Shown here: positions 34,416 through 43,138 of the stretch, one piece after another
Layout: each line of letters starts with the position of its first letter
Position numbering within the stretch: position 1 is the first letter of the stretch
Assembly (NCBI GenBank): GCA_947464955.1
Contig: CANHZI010000016.1
Location: 1 to 43,923, forward strand
Source of the DNA: Oxalobacteraceae bacterium
GTDB taxonomy: Bacteria > Pseudomonadota > Gammaproteobacteria > Burkholderiales > Burkholderiaceae_D
Length of the DNA stretch: 43,923 nucleotides
Direction of reading: 5' to 3'
The notes under the pieces: model-generated
What the model saw: only the letters and a program-made list of their open reading frames with translations
What the model was told of the DNA's origin: nothing
Databases searched by the model: none
Position numbers and translations under genes: made by a program

Positions 34416-34540
34416 TAATTTACACTCTATTTTCTGACAATTATTGCCTCTACACTCTCTACATTCGAAAACGCAGACAAAACGGTTTCGACAACAAAAC
34501 CAAACCCTAGATTTAATCCCCATCCAATTGGAGACCCAAC

Positions 34541-35632
34541 ATGGCAACTAAACTCATTCTTCTCGGCGCTGGCAAAATCGGCGATGCAATCCTGAACTTG
34601 TTATCCCACACTGGCGATTACGAAATCACCGTAGCTGACCGTGATCCAGAACGTTTGAAATATGTGGCACAGGCTGGTTTTCCTAATGTAACAACAAAAC
34701 AAGCTGACTTGGGCGATAAAGCCGTTGTTACTGAATTGATCCGTGGTCATAAAGTCACATTGTCTGCTTGCCCATACTTCTTGACACCAATTATCGCTGG
34801 TGCAGCGAAAGCCGCTGGCTCCCACTACTTCGATTTGACCGAAGACGTCGAAAGCACACGCGTGGTTAAACAATTGGCTGACGGTGCAGATAGCGCATTC
34901 GTTCCACAATGCGGCTTGGCGCCAGGCTTCATCTCTATCGTTGCTAACGATGTTGCGAAAAAATTCGAAACTTTGCGTGATGTCAGCATGCGCGTGGGTG
35001 CTTTGCCAACATTCCCAAACAATGCATTGAAGTACAACCTCACATGGAGTACTGACGGCTTAATCAACGAATACTGCAACCCATGCGAAGCGATCGTTGA
35101 TGGTCAATTGCGTGAAACTTCTCCATTGGAAGAAATGGAACACTTCTCACTCGACGGTATCGATTACGAAGCGTTTAACACATCTGGTGGTTTGGGTACA
35201 TTGTGCGAATCTTTGCAAGGCAAAGTACAAAACTTGAACTACAAAACAGTACGTTACCCAGGTCACCGCGACATCGTTAAGATGTTGATTCGCGATTTGG
35301 AATTGGGCAAATTGGAACGTCGTCCAATCTTGAAAGACGTATTGGAAACTTCTGTTCCTATGACTAAACAAGACGTGGTGTTGGTATTCGTCAGTGTTAT
35401 CGGTACACGTAACGGTCGCTTGGAACAAGAATCCTATGCGAAGAAAATCTACGCGCAAGAAGTTAACGGCCAATTGCTGTCTGCGATACAATTGACAACA
35501 GCGTCTGGTATTTGCGCGATGGTCGATATGGTTGTTGAAGGTAAATTGCCACAAAAAGGTATGGTTCGTCAGGAACAAGCTACTTTGGCAGACTTCACAG
35601 CTAACCGCTTCGGTCGCTACTACGCACTGTAA
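34541..35632 (+). CDS. lysine 6-dehydrogenase-like enzyme (saccharopine dehydrogenase family)
   Basis: NAD-binding enzyme of 363 residues with a Rossmann start (GAGKIG, 9-14), an early AD-R motif (VADRDPERL), and a C-terminal catalytic half typical of the saccharopine dehydrogenase/lysine dehydrogenase group. Lysine 6-dehydrogenase oxidises the epsilon-amino group of lysine to aminoadipate semialdehyde (in equilibrium with piperideine-6-carboxylate). The next gene encodes an ALDH7-type enzyme that would oxidise that product, strongly supporting the assignment. TTGGAG lies nine bases before the ATG. Carboxynorspermidine or saccharopine dehydrogenase activity is the alternative. Confidence 0.75.
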   Translation: MATKLILLGAGKIGDAILNLLSHTGDYEITVADRDPERLKYVAQAGFPNVTTKQADLGDKAVVTELIRGHKVTLSACPYFLTPIIAGAAKAAGSHYFDLTEDVESTRVVKQLADGADSAFVPQCGLAPGFISIVANDVAKKFETLRDVSMRVGALPTFPNNALKYNLTWSTDGLINEYCNPCEAIVDGQLRETSPLEEMEHFSLDGIDYEAFNTSGGLGTLCESLQGKVQNLNYKTVRYPGHRDIVKMLIRDLELGKLERRPILKDVLETSVPMTKQDVVLVFVSVIGTRNGRLEQESYAKKIYAQEVNGQLLSAIQLTTASGICAMVDMVVEGKLPQKGMVRQEQATLADFTANRFGRYYAL

Positions 35633-35650
35633 TCAATACAATTCGTTTTC

Positions 35651-35712
35651 ATCGCAGAGGCGCGGAGTTAGCAGAGATAATCAACCTTCTCTGCACTCTG
35701 CGCCTCTGTGAT
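35651..35712. repeat. long imperfect hairpin element inside the lysine operon
   Basis: CGCAGAGGCGC near 35653-35663 and GCAGAG (35671-35676) pair with CTCTGC (35689-35694) and GCGCCTCTG (35700-35708), making a roughly 25-bp imperfect stem with a 12-nt loop. It resembles short dispersed CGCAGAG-rich elements found between genes in many bacterial genomes. It may modulate expression of the aldehyde dehydrogenase gene downstream. Confidence 0.7.
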
Positions 35713-35752
35713 TCAAGTGGTTGAGATTAAATAAGAATTTATTGGAGCACTT

Positions 35753-37270
35753 ATGACAAAAGATATAAACACCTTGCTCACCAGCCTCGGCGTCAATATG
35801 GCCGACTACCAAGGTCAAGACATTCCTAGCGTTTCTCCTATCAATGGTCAAACCATGGCAACTTTGCGCGCTGATACTGCCGCAGAAGTGACAGCGAAAA
35901 TCGATCGTGCTCACGCGGCATTTTTGCAATGGCGCAAAGTACCTGCTCCACGTCGTGGCGAACTGATCCGTTTGTTTGGCGAAGAATTACGCACACACAA
36001 AGCAGAATTGGGTCAGTTGGTGACTTTGGAAGCTGGCAAAATTTTGCAAGAAGGTTTAGGCGAAGTGCAAGAGATGATCGACATCTGCGATTTCGCAGTC
36101 GGTCTCTCGCGTCAATTGTACGGCCTGACTATCGCCTCTGAACGTCCTGGTCATCGCATGATGGAACAATGGCATCCAGTTGGTGTGGTTGGTGTGATCT
36201 CTGCATTTAACTTCCCAGTCGCAGTGTGGGCATGGAATGCGGCATTGGCATTCGTTTGTGGCGATTCCGTCACATGGAAACCATCTGAAAAAACACCATT
36301 AACTGCAGTGGCAACTCACGCTTTGTTCATGAAAGCAGTAGCCCGCTTTAATTTGACTGGCAACGATGCACCAGCAGGTTTGGCTGAATTGATCATTGGT
36401 GCTCGTGAAACTGGCGCACAAATGGTCGAAGACAAACGCGTTGCTTTAGTTTCTGCAACAGGCAGCACACGTATGGGTCGTCAAGTTGCTGAAGTTTGTG
36501 CTAAACGTTTGACACGTACGATTCTGGAATTAGGCGGCAACAACGCCATGATCGTAGCACCAAGTGCAGATTTGGAAATGGCAGTACGCGCCATCACTTT
36601 CTCTGCGGTTGGTACAGCAGGTCAGCGCTGCACCACTTTGCGTCGTTTGTTCGTGCACGACAGCATTTATGACACTTTGGTGCCACGCTTGAAGAAAATC
36701 TACGCTGGTCTGCCAATCGGCAATCCATTGGAAAAAACGACATTGATCGGGCCATTGGTCGATCAAGCTGCATTCGACGGCATGCAAAAAGCATTAGAAG
36801 CAGCGAAAGCGGATCAAGGCCAGGTATTCGGTGGTGAGCGCGTTACAGTTGCTGGCGCAGAAGGTGGCTACTATGTTCGTCCTTCTATCGTTGAGATGCC
36901 AAGCCAAACTGAACACATGCATCACGAAGTGTTTGCGCCGATTATGTACATCGTTCGTTACACCGATTTGCAACAAGCGATCACCATGAATAACGAAGTG
37001 CCACAAGGTTTGTCTTCTAGTATCTTCACAACAGATATGCGTGAAGCAGAATTGTTCATGTCTGATGTTGGTAGTGACTGCGGTATCGCTAACGTCAACA
37101 TCGGCCCATCTGGCGCGGAAATCGGTGGTGCATTCGGTGGTGAAAAAGACACAGGTGGCGGTCGTGAATCTGGTTCAGATTCTTGGAAAGCCTATATGCG
37201 CCGTTCCACGAATACAGTCAACTACAGCCACTCCTTGCCATTGGCACAGGGTATCAGTTTCGACATCTAA
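35753..37270 (+). CDS. ALDH7-type aminoadipate-semialdehyde dehydrogenase
   Basis: NAD-dependent aldehyde dehydrogenase of 505 residues, of the antiquitin (ALDH7A1) type. The catalytic residues are E259 (LELGGNN) and C293 (GQRCT), and the SAFNFPVAVWAWN segment near 150-162 is typical of this subfamily. It would oxidise aminoadipate semialdehyde from the upstream enzyme to aminoadipate. GGAG lies eight bases before the ATG. It lies 120 bp after the dehydrogenase gene, with the hairpin element between, and is probably co-transcribed. Confidence 0.9.
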   Translation: MTKDINTLLTSLGVNMADYQGQDIPSVSPINGQTMATLRADTAAEVTAKIDRAHAAFLQWRKVPAPRRGELIRLFGEELRTHKAELGQLVTLEAGKILQEGLGEVQEMIDICDFAVGLSRQLYGLTIASERPGHRMMEQWHPVGVVGVISAFNFPVAVWAWNAALAFVCGDSVTWKPSEKTPLTAVATHALFMKAVARFNLTGNDAPAGLAELIIGARETGAQMVEDKRVALVSATGSTRMGRQVAEVCAKRLTRTILELGGNNAMIVAPSADLEMAVRAITFSAVGTAGQRCTTLRRLFVHDSIYDTLVPRLKKIYAGLPIGNPLEKTTLIGPLVDQAAFDGMQKALEAAKADQGQVFGGERVTVAGAEGGYYVRPSIVEMPSQTEHMHHEVFAPIMYIVRYTDLQQAITMNNEVPQGLSSSIFTTDMREAELFMSDVGSDCGIANVNIGPSGAEIGGAFGGEKDTGGGRESGSDSWKAYMRRSTNTVNYSHSLPLAQGISFDI

Positions 37271-37285
37271 TCCATATCGAAAAAC

Positions 37286-37308
37286 ACTTGAGCCTCGCTG
37301 GCTCAAGT
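37286..37308. other. perfect 9-bp hairpin after the ALDH gene
   Basis: ACTTGAGCC and GGCTCAAGT with a 5-base loop. No T-run follows directly; the stronger terminator lies 25 bp downstream. It may protect the mRNA 3' end. Confidence 0.6.
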
Positions 37309-37333
37309 AAGATCTAAAGAAGCAATTTTTACA

Positions 37334-37369
37334 AGAGCGTCATCCTTGATGGGTAGGCGCTCTTTTTTT
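37334..37369 (+). terminator. terminator of the lysine operon
   Basis: AGAGCG (37334-37339) and CGCTCT (37358-37363) close a stem followed by seven T. It is the main stop signal for the ALDH transcript. Confidence 0.75.
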
Positions 37370-37441
37370 GTTTTGGGTTATACTTAATTCCTAGTATCTC
37401 TGTAATGACAAAATCGAGTACAAGCTTAGGAGATGCAGACG

Positions 37442-38320
37442 ATGATTTACTTGGGCAAATTTCGACATTTACAAGCAATAATCTGCATTTTTCTCGTGCT
37501 TCTAAGCCCTTGTGCCAGCGCTAGCGAAGCCTCTCCTATTCGATTTCCTCGTCTTGATGTCAAAGCTGACCCAAATGAGGCATACGTCTTAGAATTAATT
37601 CAACTGATTCTACAAAATACCCCTCGACGCTATACATACAGTCCTACCACGGCACGAATGCTACAAGGTCGAGCGATTTATGAAATGACGCATGAACATG
37701 GTGAAGTCGACATGATACTCACCATGACGACCGACGAAAGGGAAAAGAAACTCCTCCCAATTCGCATACCTGTCGATAAAGGATTAATTGGCTGGCGGGT
37801 TGCTTTGATCACTCAAAAAAACAAAGCAGACTTCAGCACTATCCGATCAATTGACGATTTGCGCAAGTTCACCGCAGGGCAAGAACAGGATTGGCCGGAT
37901 GTCCCTATCTTGCGAGCAAACAAACTCCCCGTTACCACCTCATCAAGCTTTGAGCCTTTGTTTGGAATGTTGCAAGCCGGTCGTTTTGATTATTTTCCAC
38001 GCTCAATATTCGAGGTGTATGGAGAACTCTTGAGCCATCAAGAATATAGATTACATTTAGATCAAAACATCATCTTGCATTACCCTGCAGCTGTGTATTT
38101 TTTCGTCACACCTAGACGGCCACAGTTGGCTGAAGATTTTCGTATTGGTTTCGAGAAGATCATCGCCAACGGCAGTTTTGAAAAACTTTTCTTAAAGTAC
38201 AATCAAGCCTCAATTGAAAAAACGAATCTTAAACAGAGAACCCTTATTCGCCTCATCAACCCCCACTTAAATATCAATTCATTGCCATTACAACGCAACG
38301 AATTGTGGTTCCAGCCTTGA
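37442..38320 (+). CDS. periplasmic solute-binding protein-like (SBP family 3 fold)
   Basis: Exported protein of 292 residues, similar in layout to substrate-binding domain proteins of the amino-acid ABC transporter type, although no permease is nearby. Signal peptide at about 1-25. The first lobe is followed by VDKGLIGWRVALIT and a second lobe with FFVTPRRPQLAEDFRIGFEKI. I prefer the ATG at 37442, nine bases after AGGAG, over the one at 37433, which would touch the ribosome-binding site. Many such orphan proteins in beta-proteobacteria have unknown ligands. It is convergent with rarA. Confidence 0.75.
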   Translation: MIYLGKFRHLQAIICIFLVLLSPCASASEASPIRFPRLDVKADPNEAYVLELIQLILQNTPRRYTYSPTTARMLQGRAIYEMTHEHGEVDMILTMTTDEREKKLLPIRIPVDKGLIGWRVALITQKNKADFSTIRSIDDLRKFTAGQEQDWPDVPILRANKLPVTTSSSFEPLFGMLQAGRFDYFPRSIFEVYGELLSHQEYRLHLDQNIILHYPAAVYFFVTPRRPQLAEDFRIGFEKIIANGSFEKLFLKYNQASIEKTNLKQRTLIRLINPHLNINSLPLQRNELWFQP

Positions 38321-38357
38321 GTTTCGATAGAAGCCTAGTACTTGGGTTGTGCCTATT

Positions 38358-39662
38358 CTAGCGCTTCTCTACATCGTCATCGAGTTGACGTAGATACGCG
38401 AGTTTTTCTGCAATCTTGATTTCTAAACCTCTTGGCACTGGTTGATACCAGCTTTGCCCTTCTAAGCCTTCAGGCAAATAGGTTTCACCAGCAGCATAAG
38501 CATTCGGTTCGTCGTGCGCATAGCGATAGAGCTTACCGTAGCCAAGTTCCTTCATCAGCTTAGTCGGCGCATTTCGTAAATGCTCAGGTACGACTCGTGA
38601 TTTGTCTTTGGCCACAAAAGCGCGGGCTTCTTTGTAAGCCATATAAACTGCGTTCGACTTGGCGGCACAAGCCAAATACACCACGGCTTCTGCAAGTGCT
38701 AACTCTCCTTCTGGCGAGCCCAAACGTTCATAGGTTTCAGCGGCATCAAGACTGATGCGCAAAGCGCGTGGATCGGCTAAACCAATATCTTCGCTAGCCA
38801 TGCGAATAATGCGGCGCGCGAGGTAACGTGGATCGGTGCCGCCGTCGAGCATGCGTACCAACCAATACAGAGCAGCATCAGGATTCGAACCACGAACCGA
38901 TTTATGCATCGCTGAAATTTGATCATAAAATGCATCGCCACCTTTGTCGAAACGACGCAAAGCATCGCCAAGACATTCGGCCAAAAGTGCGGGATCCACC
39001 TCGCGCGTTTTTTTAACACCAGCAGCACGTGCCGCGATATCAAGATTATTCAAGAGTTTGCGGCCATCACCATCAGCGCTAGCAATCAAACTCGCTTTAG
39101 CTTCAATAGTGAATTGCAAGCCATCGAGTTCTTGGCTACAAGCGCGATCAAGCATTTGCTCGAGATCACTCTCGGTCAAGGATTTCAACACGTAGACCGC
39201 AGAACGCGAAAGCAAAGCACTATTGACTTCAAACGATGGATTCTCGGTAGTGGCACCGATAAATGTAAACAAACCGCTTTCGACGTGAGGCAAGAATGCA
39301 TCTTGTTGACTCTTATTGAAACGATGGACTTCATCGACAAACAAAATCGTTCTGCGTTGAGAACTAGCCCGTATCAACTCGGCCTTTTCAACCGCCTCAC
39401 GAATATCTTTGACACCCGATAGCACTGCAGATAAAGCAATAAATTCAGCATGAAAGTCCTGCGCCATCAGTCGCGCAAGCGTGGTCTTACCCACGCCTGG
39501 CGGCCCCCACAATAGCATCGAATGCGGCTCCCCCGATTCGAAGGCCACACGTAATGGCTTACCGGGCCCAAGCAAATGCTGCTGACCGATTACATCATCG
39601 ATACTCGCTGGTCGCATACGCTCAGCGAGAGGTTGGTAATTCGTTTGTTCTAGACCAAACAT
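38358..39662 (-). CDS. rarA: replication-associated recombination protein RarA (MgsA)
   Basis: AAA+ ATPase acting at stalled replication forks, 434 residues, tetrameric. Walker A GPPGVGKTT (53-61), Walker B DEVHRF, and the sensor GATTENPSFEVNSALLSR are visible. The clamp-loader-like C-terminal domain is complete. Its ATG overlaps the lolA stop by one base (TAATG), so translation is coupled. Last in ftsK-lolA-rarA. Confidence 0.95.
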   Translation of the reverse strand: MFGLEQTNYQPLAERMRPASIDDVIGQQHLLGPGKPLRVAFESGEPHSMLLWGPPGVGKTTLARLMAQDFHAEFIALSAVLSGVKDIREAVEKAELIRASSQRRTILFVDEVHRFNKSQQDAFLPHVESGLFTFIGATTENPSFEVNSALLSRSAVYVLKSLTESDLEQMLDRACSQELDGLQFTIEAKASLIASADGDGRKLLNNLDIAARAAGVKKTREVDPALLAECLGDALRRFDKGGDAFYDQISAMHKSVRGSNPDAALYWLVRMLDGGTDPRYLARRIIRMASEDIGLADPRALRISLDAAETYERLGSPEGELALAEAVVYLACAAKSNAVYMAYKEARAFVAKDKSRVVPEHLRNAPTKLMKELGYGKLYRYAHDEPNAYAAGETYLPEGLEGQSWYQPVPRGLEIKIAEKLAYLRQLDDDVEKR

Positions 39663-40318
39663 TATGGACGCAACACTTCCGCGCCAGCTGGCATGACAAA
39701 CTTAAATTCATTGGCAGCAAAATTAGGATTACGTTCGAAGTTATTCAAATTCAAAGTCGAAATCTGACCAAAGGTGTCGCGCAATTCCATCGCGATCGGC
39801 AGTCCATCTTTCATACCTATGCGTATCACTTCAAACTGTGTATCTTTCTCTTTTGGCGTCGCTTCCAACCACTCTATGCCTTGATTGATACCAGCATCTT
39901 TCAAAGTGAAATTTTTCTCTAGGTCCGTGCTACCGAACAAAATCGCTGCAGGACTAGATCCAATTGCATTGCCAAGTACTTTGATCGTTACTTGGTTGAG
40001 ATCTTTGTCGTACATATAGAACTTGTCGCCATCGGCTTGCAAGTTTTGCTCATACGGTTTGACATAGTTCCAAATGAATTTTCCTGGACGCGAAAACCTG
40101 AATATGCCGGAAGAAGTTTTTCCCGGGTGCACCTTGCCATTGACTAACTTAACCTGGACTTGGACGAAAGTGCCTTTAGCCGTTTTAGTGTTGACAACAA
40201 AAGACTTAAATTGCTCAATGGCAGATGCACTTGCAAGACTGCTGCTTAAGACTATTACTGAAGCAAGTAGTGTTTTCACTGACCAGAGTGGGACTAATTT
40301 ATTCATATAAACATTCAT
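39662..40318 (-). CDS. lolA: outer-membrane lipoprotein carrier LolA
   Basis: Periplasmic chaperone that takes lipoproteins from LolCDE to LolB. It has 218 residues, with a signal peptide at about 1-32 and the half-barrel fold after it; the GIFRFSRPGKFIW segment is characteristic. It lies between ftsK (70 bp) and rarA (overlap). Two ATGs (40318 and 40306) are possible; neither has a strong ribosome-binding site. Confidence 0.95.
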   Translation of the reverse strand: MNVYMNKLVPLWSVKTLLASVIVLSSSLASASAIEQFKSFVVNTKTAKGTFVQVQVKLVNGKVHPGKTSSGIFRFSRPGKFIWNYVKPYEQNLQADGDKFYMYDKDLNQVTIKVLGNAIGSSPAAILFGSTDLEKNFTLKDAGINQGIEWLEATPKEKDTQFEVIRIGMKDGLPIAMELRDTFGQISTLNLNNFERNPNFAANEFKFVMPAGAEVLRP

Positions 40319-40336
40319 GTAAATTCATTGTTTGAC

Positions 40337-40352
40337 ATGGCGAACTCGCCAT
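40337..40352. other. small inverted repeat between ftsK and lolA
   Basis: ATGGCGA and TCGCCAT with a 2-base centre. Too tight a loop for a standard terminator; could be a protein-binding site or a copy of a small dispersed repeat. Confidence 0.4.
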
Positions 40353-40387
40353 CCCTACCAACACTAACGCGACACAAGCTAAAGCGT

Positions 40388-42715
40388 CTACTCTGCATTA
40401 CCAGCAGGGACTAAGATTTCTCGATTGCCGTTCGATTGCATGGTCGATACCACGCCACTAGCTTCCATTTGTTCGAGCAAACGTGCTGCACGGTTATAAC
40501 CAATTCGCAAATGCCTTTGCACCAAAGAAATCGAAGCACGACGATTTTTCAAGACGATGGCGACCGCTTGATCATACAAGGCATCGGCTTCACCGCCACC
40601 TTCCGTAGCGGGCATGCCATCCGCACCTTCTTCAAGGACACCACCCTCAAGAATACCTTCGATGTAATTCGGTTCACCTTGTTCTTTCAAATGCTTCACC
40701 ACGCGATGGACTTCATCATCGGAAACGAAGGCACCGTGTACACGCACCGGCAAGCCTGTGCCCGGTGGCATATACAGCATGTCACCCATCCCCAGCAAAG
40801 ATTCAGCGCCCATTTGATCGAGAATCGTACGGGAATCGATCTTGCTACTGACTTGAAAGGCGATACGCGTTGGAATATTCGCCTTAATCAAACCGGTAAT
40901 CACATCGACCGATGGACGCTGTGTTGCCAGAATCAAATGCAAACCAGCGGCACGGGCTTTTTGTGCGATACGGGCGATAAGCTCTTCGACTTTTTTACCA
41001 ACAACCATCATCAAATCTGCCAACTCGTCGATGATAATGACGATGGTCGGCAATTTTTCTAGGGGCTCTGGCGCATCGGGCGTTAAGCTAAATGGATTAG
41101 GAATATGTTCTTCGCGCTTCGCTGCTTCCGCAATTTTGGCGTTATAGCCGGCGAGATTACGTACACCCAGTTTCGACATCAACTTATAGCGGCGTTCCAT
41201 TTCGTTGACCGCCCAATTCAAGGCGTGCCCTGCCTGACGCATATCGGTCACCACAGGCGCCAGCAGATGCGGAATACCTTCGTAGACCGACATTTCCAAC
41301 ATCTTTGGATCGATCAAGATCATGCGTACATCGTTCGGGTCTGACTTATACAGCAAAGACAAAATCGTCGCGTTAATACCGACGGACTTACCCGAACCCG
41401 TCGTACCTGCCACCAGTAAGTGCGGCATCTTGGCTAAATCGGCGACTACCGCATGGCCCGCGATATCTTTACCCAAGGCCACCGTTAGATTTGAATGACT
41501 GTCATTGTAGACTTTGGAACTTAAGATCTCAGTCAAACGCACGATCTGACGCTTAGGATTAGGCAGCTCCAAGCCCATGTAATTTTTACCCGGAATAGTT
41601 TCCACCACGCGAATCGAGGTTAAGGCGAATGAACGAGCAAGGTCACGTGCGAGGCCTACGATTTGACTGCCCTTCACGCCCGTTGCAGGTTCGATTTCAT
41701 AGCGGGTAATCACTGGACCTGGATAAGCCGCAATTACTTTAACTTCGACGCCAAAGTCGGACAGTTTTTTCTCAATCAAACGGCTAGTGAACTCTAAGGT
41801 TTCGATGCTGACTGTTTCTTGGCTGACCGGTGCATCATCAAGCAAAGATAAGGGAGGCAAATTCGTCTCAGGAATATCATCGAACAAGGAAGTTTGACGC
41901 TCTTTTTCAATGCGTTCGGATTTTTGCACTGCCACGACTTGTGGCTCAATCCGAATCGGCGGCGCCTCAACGATCTTGGCGCGCTCTTGCACCACGGTCG
42001 TTTCACGTTTCACCGCGGCAGTTTCACCCAAGCGGCGATCTTCGCGATCAGTATATTTTTTACGGATAAATTCAAAACCGTTCTCGATCACCGTACCTGT
42101 ATTTTCAGCGATCTGCCACCAAGACAAATGAAAATATAGACTTACACCGACGGCGACTAGCAGCAGTAATAGTAAGGTCGCACCTGTGAACCCGAAAGCA
42201 GAAAAACTTAGGTTACCAATCAATTCCCCCAAGATCCCGCCATGTGCTCCTGGCAAAGCGACATTCATCTTATATAAACGCAATGACTCCAAACCCATGA
42301 AGCCAAACAAGATCAAACCAAAACCCGTTAGCTTAATAATTTTTTCTAAATGGTGTACCGGTTCATCGTCAAGTTGACCCAACTTACTTTTGGCAACACG
42401 ACGATAATCATTCCACACAAAACGAACTAAGGCGATACAAAACCACCATGCCGAAAAACCAAAAATAAAGAAAGATAAATCAGCGATATAGGCGCCAAAA
42501 CGCCCGCCAATATTGTGAAATTTGGCAACCTCTATAGCGCGTGACCAGCCTGGATCTAGTTTTGAAAAACTCGCAAATATCAGAATCAAGTAAAGGCAAC
42601 AAACAGCAAAAAATAGCCATCGAGCCTCACTCAATAACAATACTAGTCTGTTTGGCAATTGCACCGCAGGCGTGGGGGCACGGCTACGCTTATAAACTTC
42701 ATTGGAATTTGTCAT
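40388..42715 (-). CDS. ftsK: DNA translocase FtsK
   Basis: Septal DNA pump that clears the chromosome terminus and activates XerCD. It has 775 residues from the ATG at 42715 (a TTG three codons earlier is possible). About four membrane segments lie in the first 200 residues; a charged linker follows to about 300; then the motor with Walker [11 protein letters not shown] (437-446) and Walker [14 protein letters not shown]-terminal gamma winged-helix domain ([20 protein letters not shown]) reads KOPS sequences. The linker is short compared with E. coli FtsK. Confidence 0.96.
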   Translation of the reverse strand: MTNSNEVYKRSRAPTPAVQLPNRLVLLLSEARWLFFAVCCLYLILIFASFSKLDPGWSRAIEVAKFHNIGGRFGAYIADLSFFIFGFSAWWFCIALVRFVWNDYRRVAKSKLGQLDDEPVHHLEKIIKLTGFGLILFGFMGLESLRLYKMNVALPGAHGGILGELIGNLSFSAFGFTGATLLLLLLVAVGVSLYFHLSWWQIAENTGTVIENGFEFIRKKYTDREDRRLGETAAVKRETTVVQERAKIVEAPPIRIEPQVVAVQKSERIEKERQTSLFDDIPETNLPPLSLLDDAPVSQETVSIETLEFTSRLIEKKLSDFGVEVKVIAAYPGPVITRYEIEPATGVKGSQIVGLARDLARSFALTSIRVVETIPGKNYMGLELPNPKRQIVRLTEILSSKVYNDSHSNLTVALGKDIAGHAVVADLAKMPHLLVAGTTGSGKSVGINATILSLLYKSDPNDVRMILIDPKMLEMSVYEGIPHLLAPVVTDMRQAGHALNWAVNEMERRYKLMSKLGVRNLAGYNAKIAEAAKREEHIPNPFSLTPDAPEPLEKLPTIVIIIDELADLMMVVGKKVEELIARIAQKARAAGLHLILATQRPSVDVITGLIKANIPTRIAFQVSSKIDSRTILDQMGAESLLGMGDMLYMPPGTGLPVRVHGAFVSDDEVHRVVKHLKEQGEPNYIEGILEGGVLEEGADGMPATEGGGEADALYDQAVAIVLKNRRASISLVQRHLRIGYNRAARLLEQMEASGVVSTMQSNGNREILVPAGNAE

Positions 42716-42943
42716 AGTCTTCAAGCATTACAGTTACCGTGATTGTAGGGCAAAAGCCCGGTTCCGCGCTATGAAATCAGGCTTTTCCTCAATTTTCCAT
42801 CGATCACAGCAATAGTAAGCTTTCATGTCACAAGAATCAGGCCTTCATTTTTTAGCAATGCAATGAACTGAGGAGAGTTGGCGACATTTCCGCAACACAG
42901 CATAGAAAAACTTTGTATTTCTCTGAAGCTCGTTTTATATTGC

Positions 42944-42961
42944 ATGTAAATCGGTTTACAT
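42944..42961. promoter_or_regulatory. candidate operator palindrome ATGTAAA-TCGG-TTTACAT
   Basis: A perfect 7-bp inverted repeat with a 4-bp centre. The pattern is like sites bound by LacI-type or similar dimeric regulators. A looser relative (ATGTAAATATTTGAACAT) lies at 42973-42990. It lies about 180 bp before the secreted hydrolase gene. Confidence 0.5.
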
Positions 42962-43125
42962 AAATCATAAAGATGTAAATATTTGAACATTAGCAATATT
43001 ACTTTTTTGCATGTTCAATTCATACACAGACAAAACCGATCTAGCTAACGCAAGCTTTACCTATGACTACCAAGAAAGATCCACACAAGATCAGTCAAGG
43101 AAAAAGTTTGCGCAACTAATCACTT

Positions 43126-43130
43126 GGAGG
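43126..43130 (+). promoter_or_regulatory. ribosome-binding site that fixes a TTG start
   Basis: GGAGG ends eight bases before TTG at 43139. The next in-frame ATG (43157) is 26 bases away, too far, so TTG is the start. Confidence 0.75.
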
Positions 43131-43138
43131 TTTGTAAA

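Larger units (their letters stand above)
42716..43138. other. intergenic region between ftsK and the PPC-domain gene
   Basis: A divergent gap with candidate control sites for the secreted hydrolase gene: the inverted repeat at 42944-42961, a looser relative at 42973-42990, and an 8-bp TTGAACAT/ATGTTCAA pair (42983-42990 and 43011-43018). No RNA gene is recognised. Confidence 0.4.
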
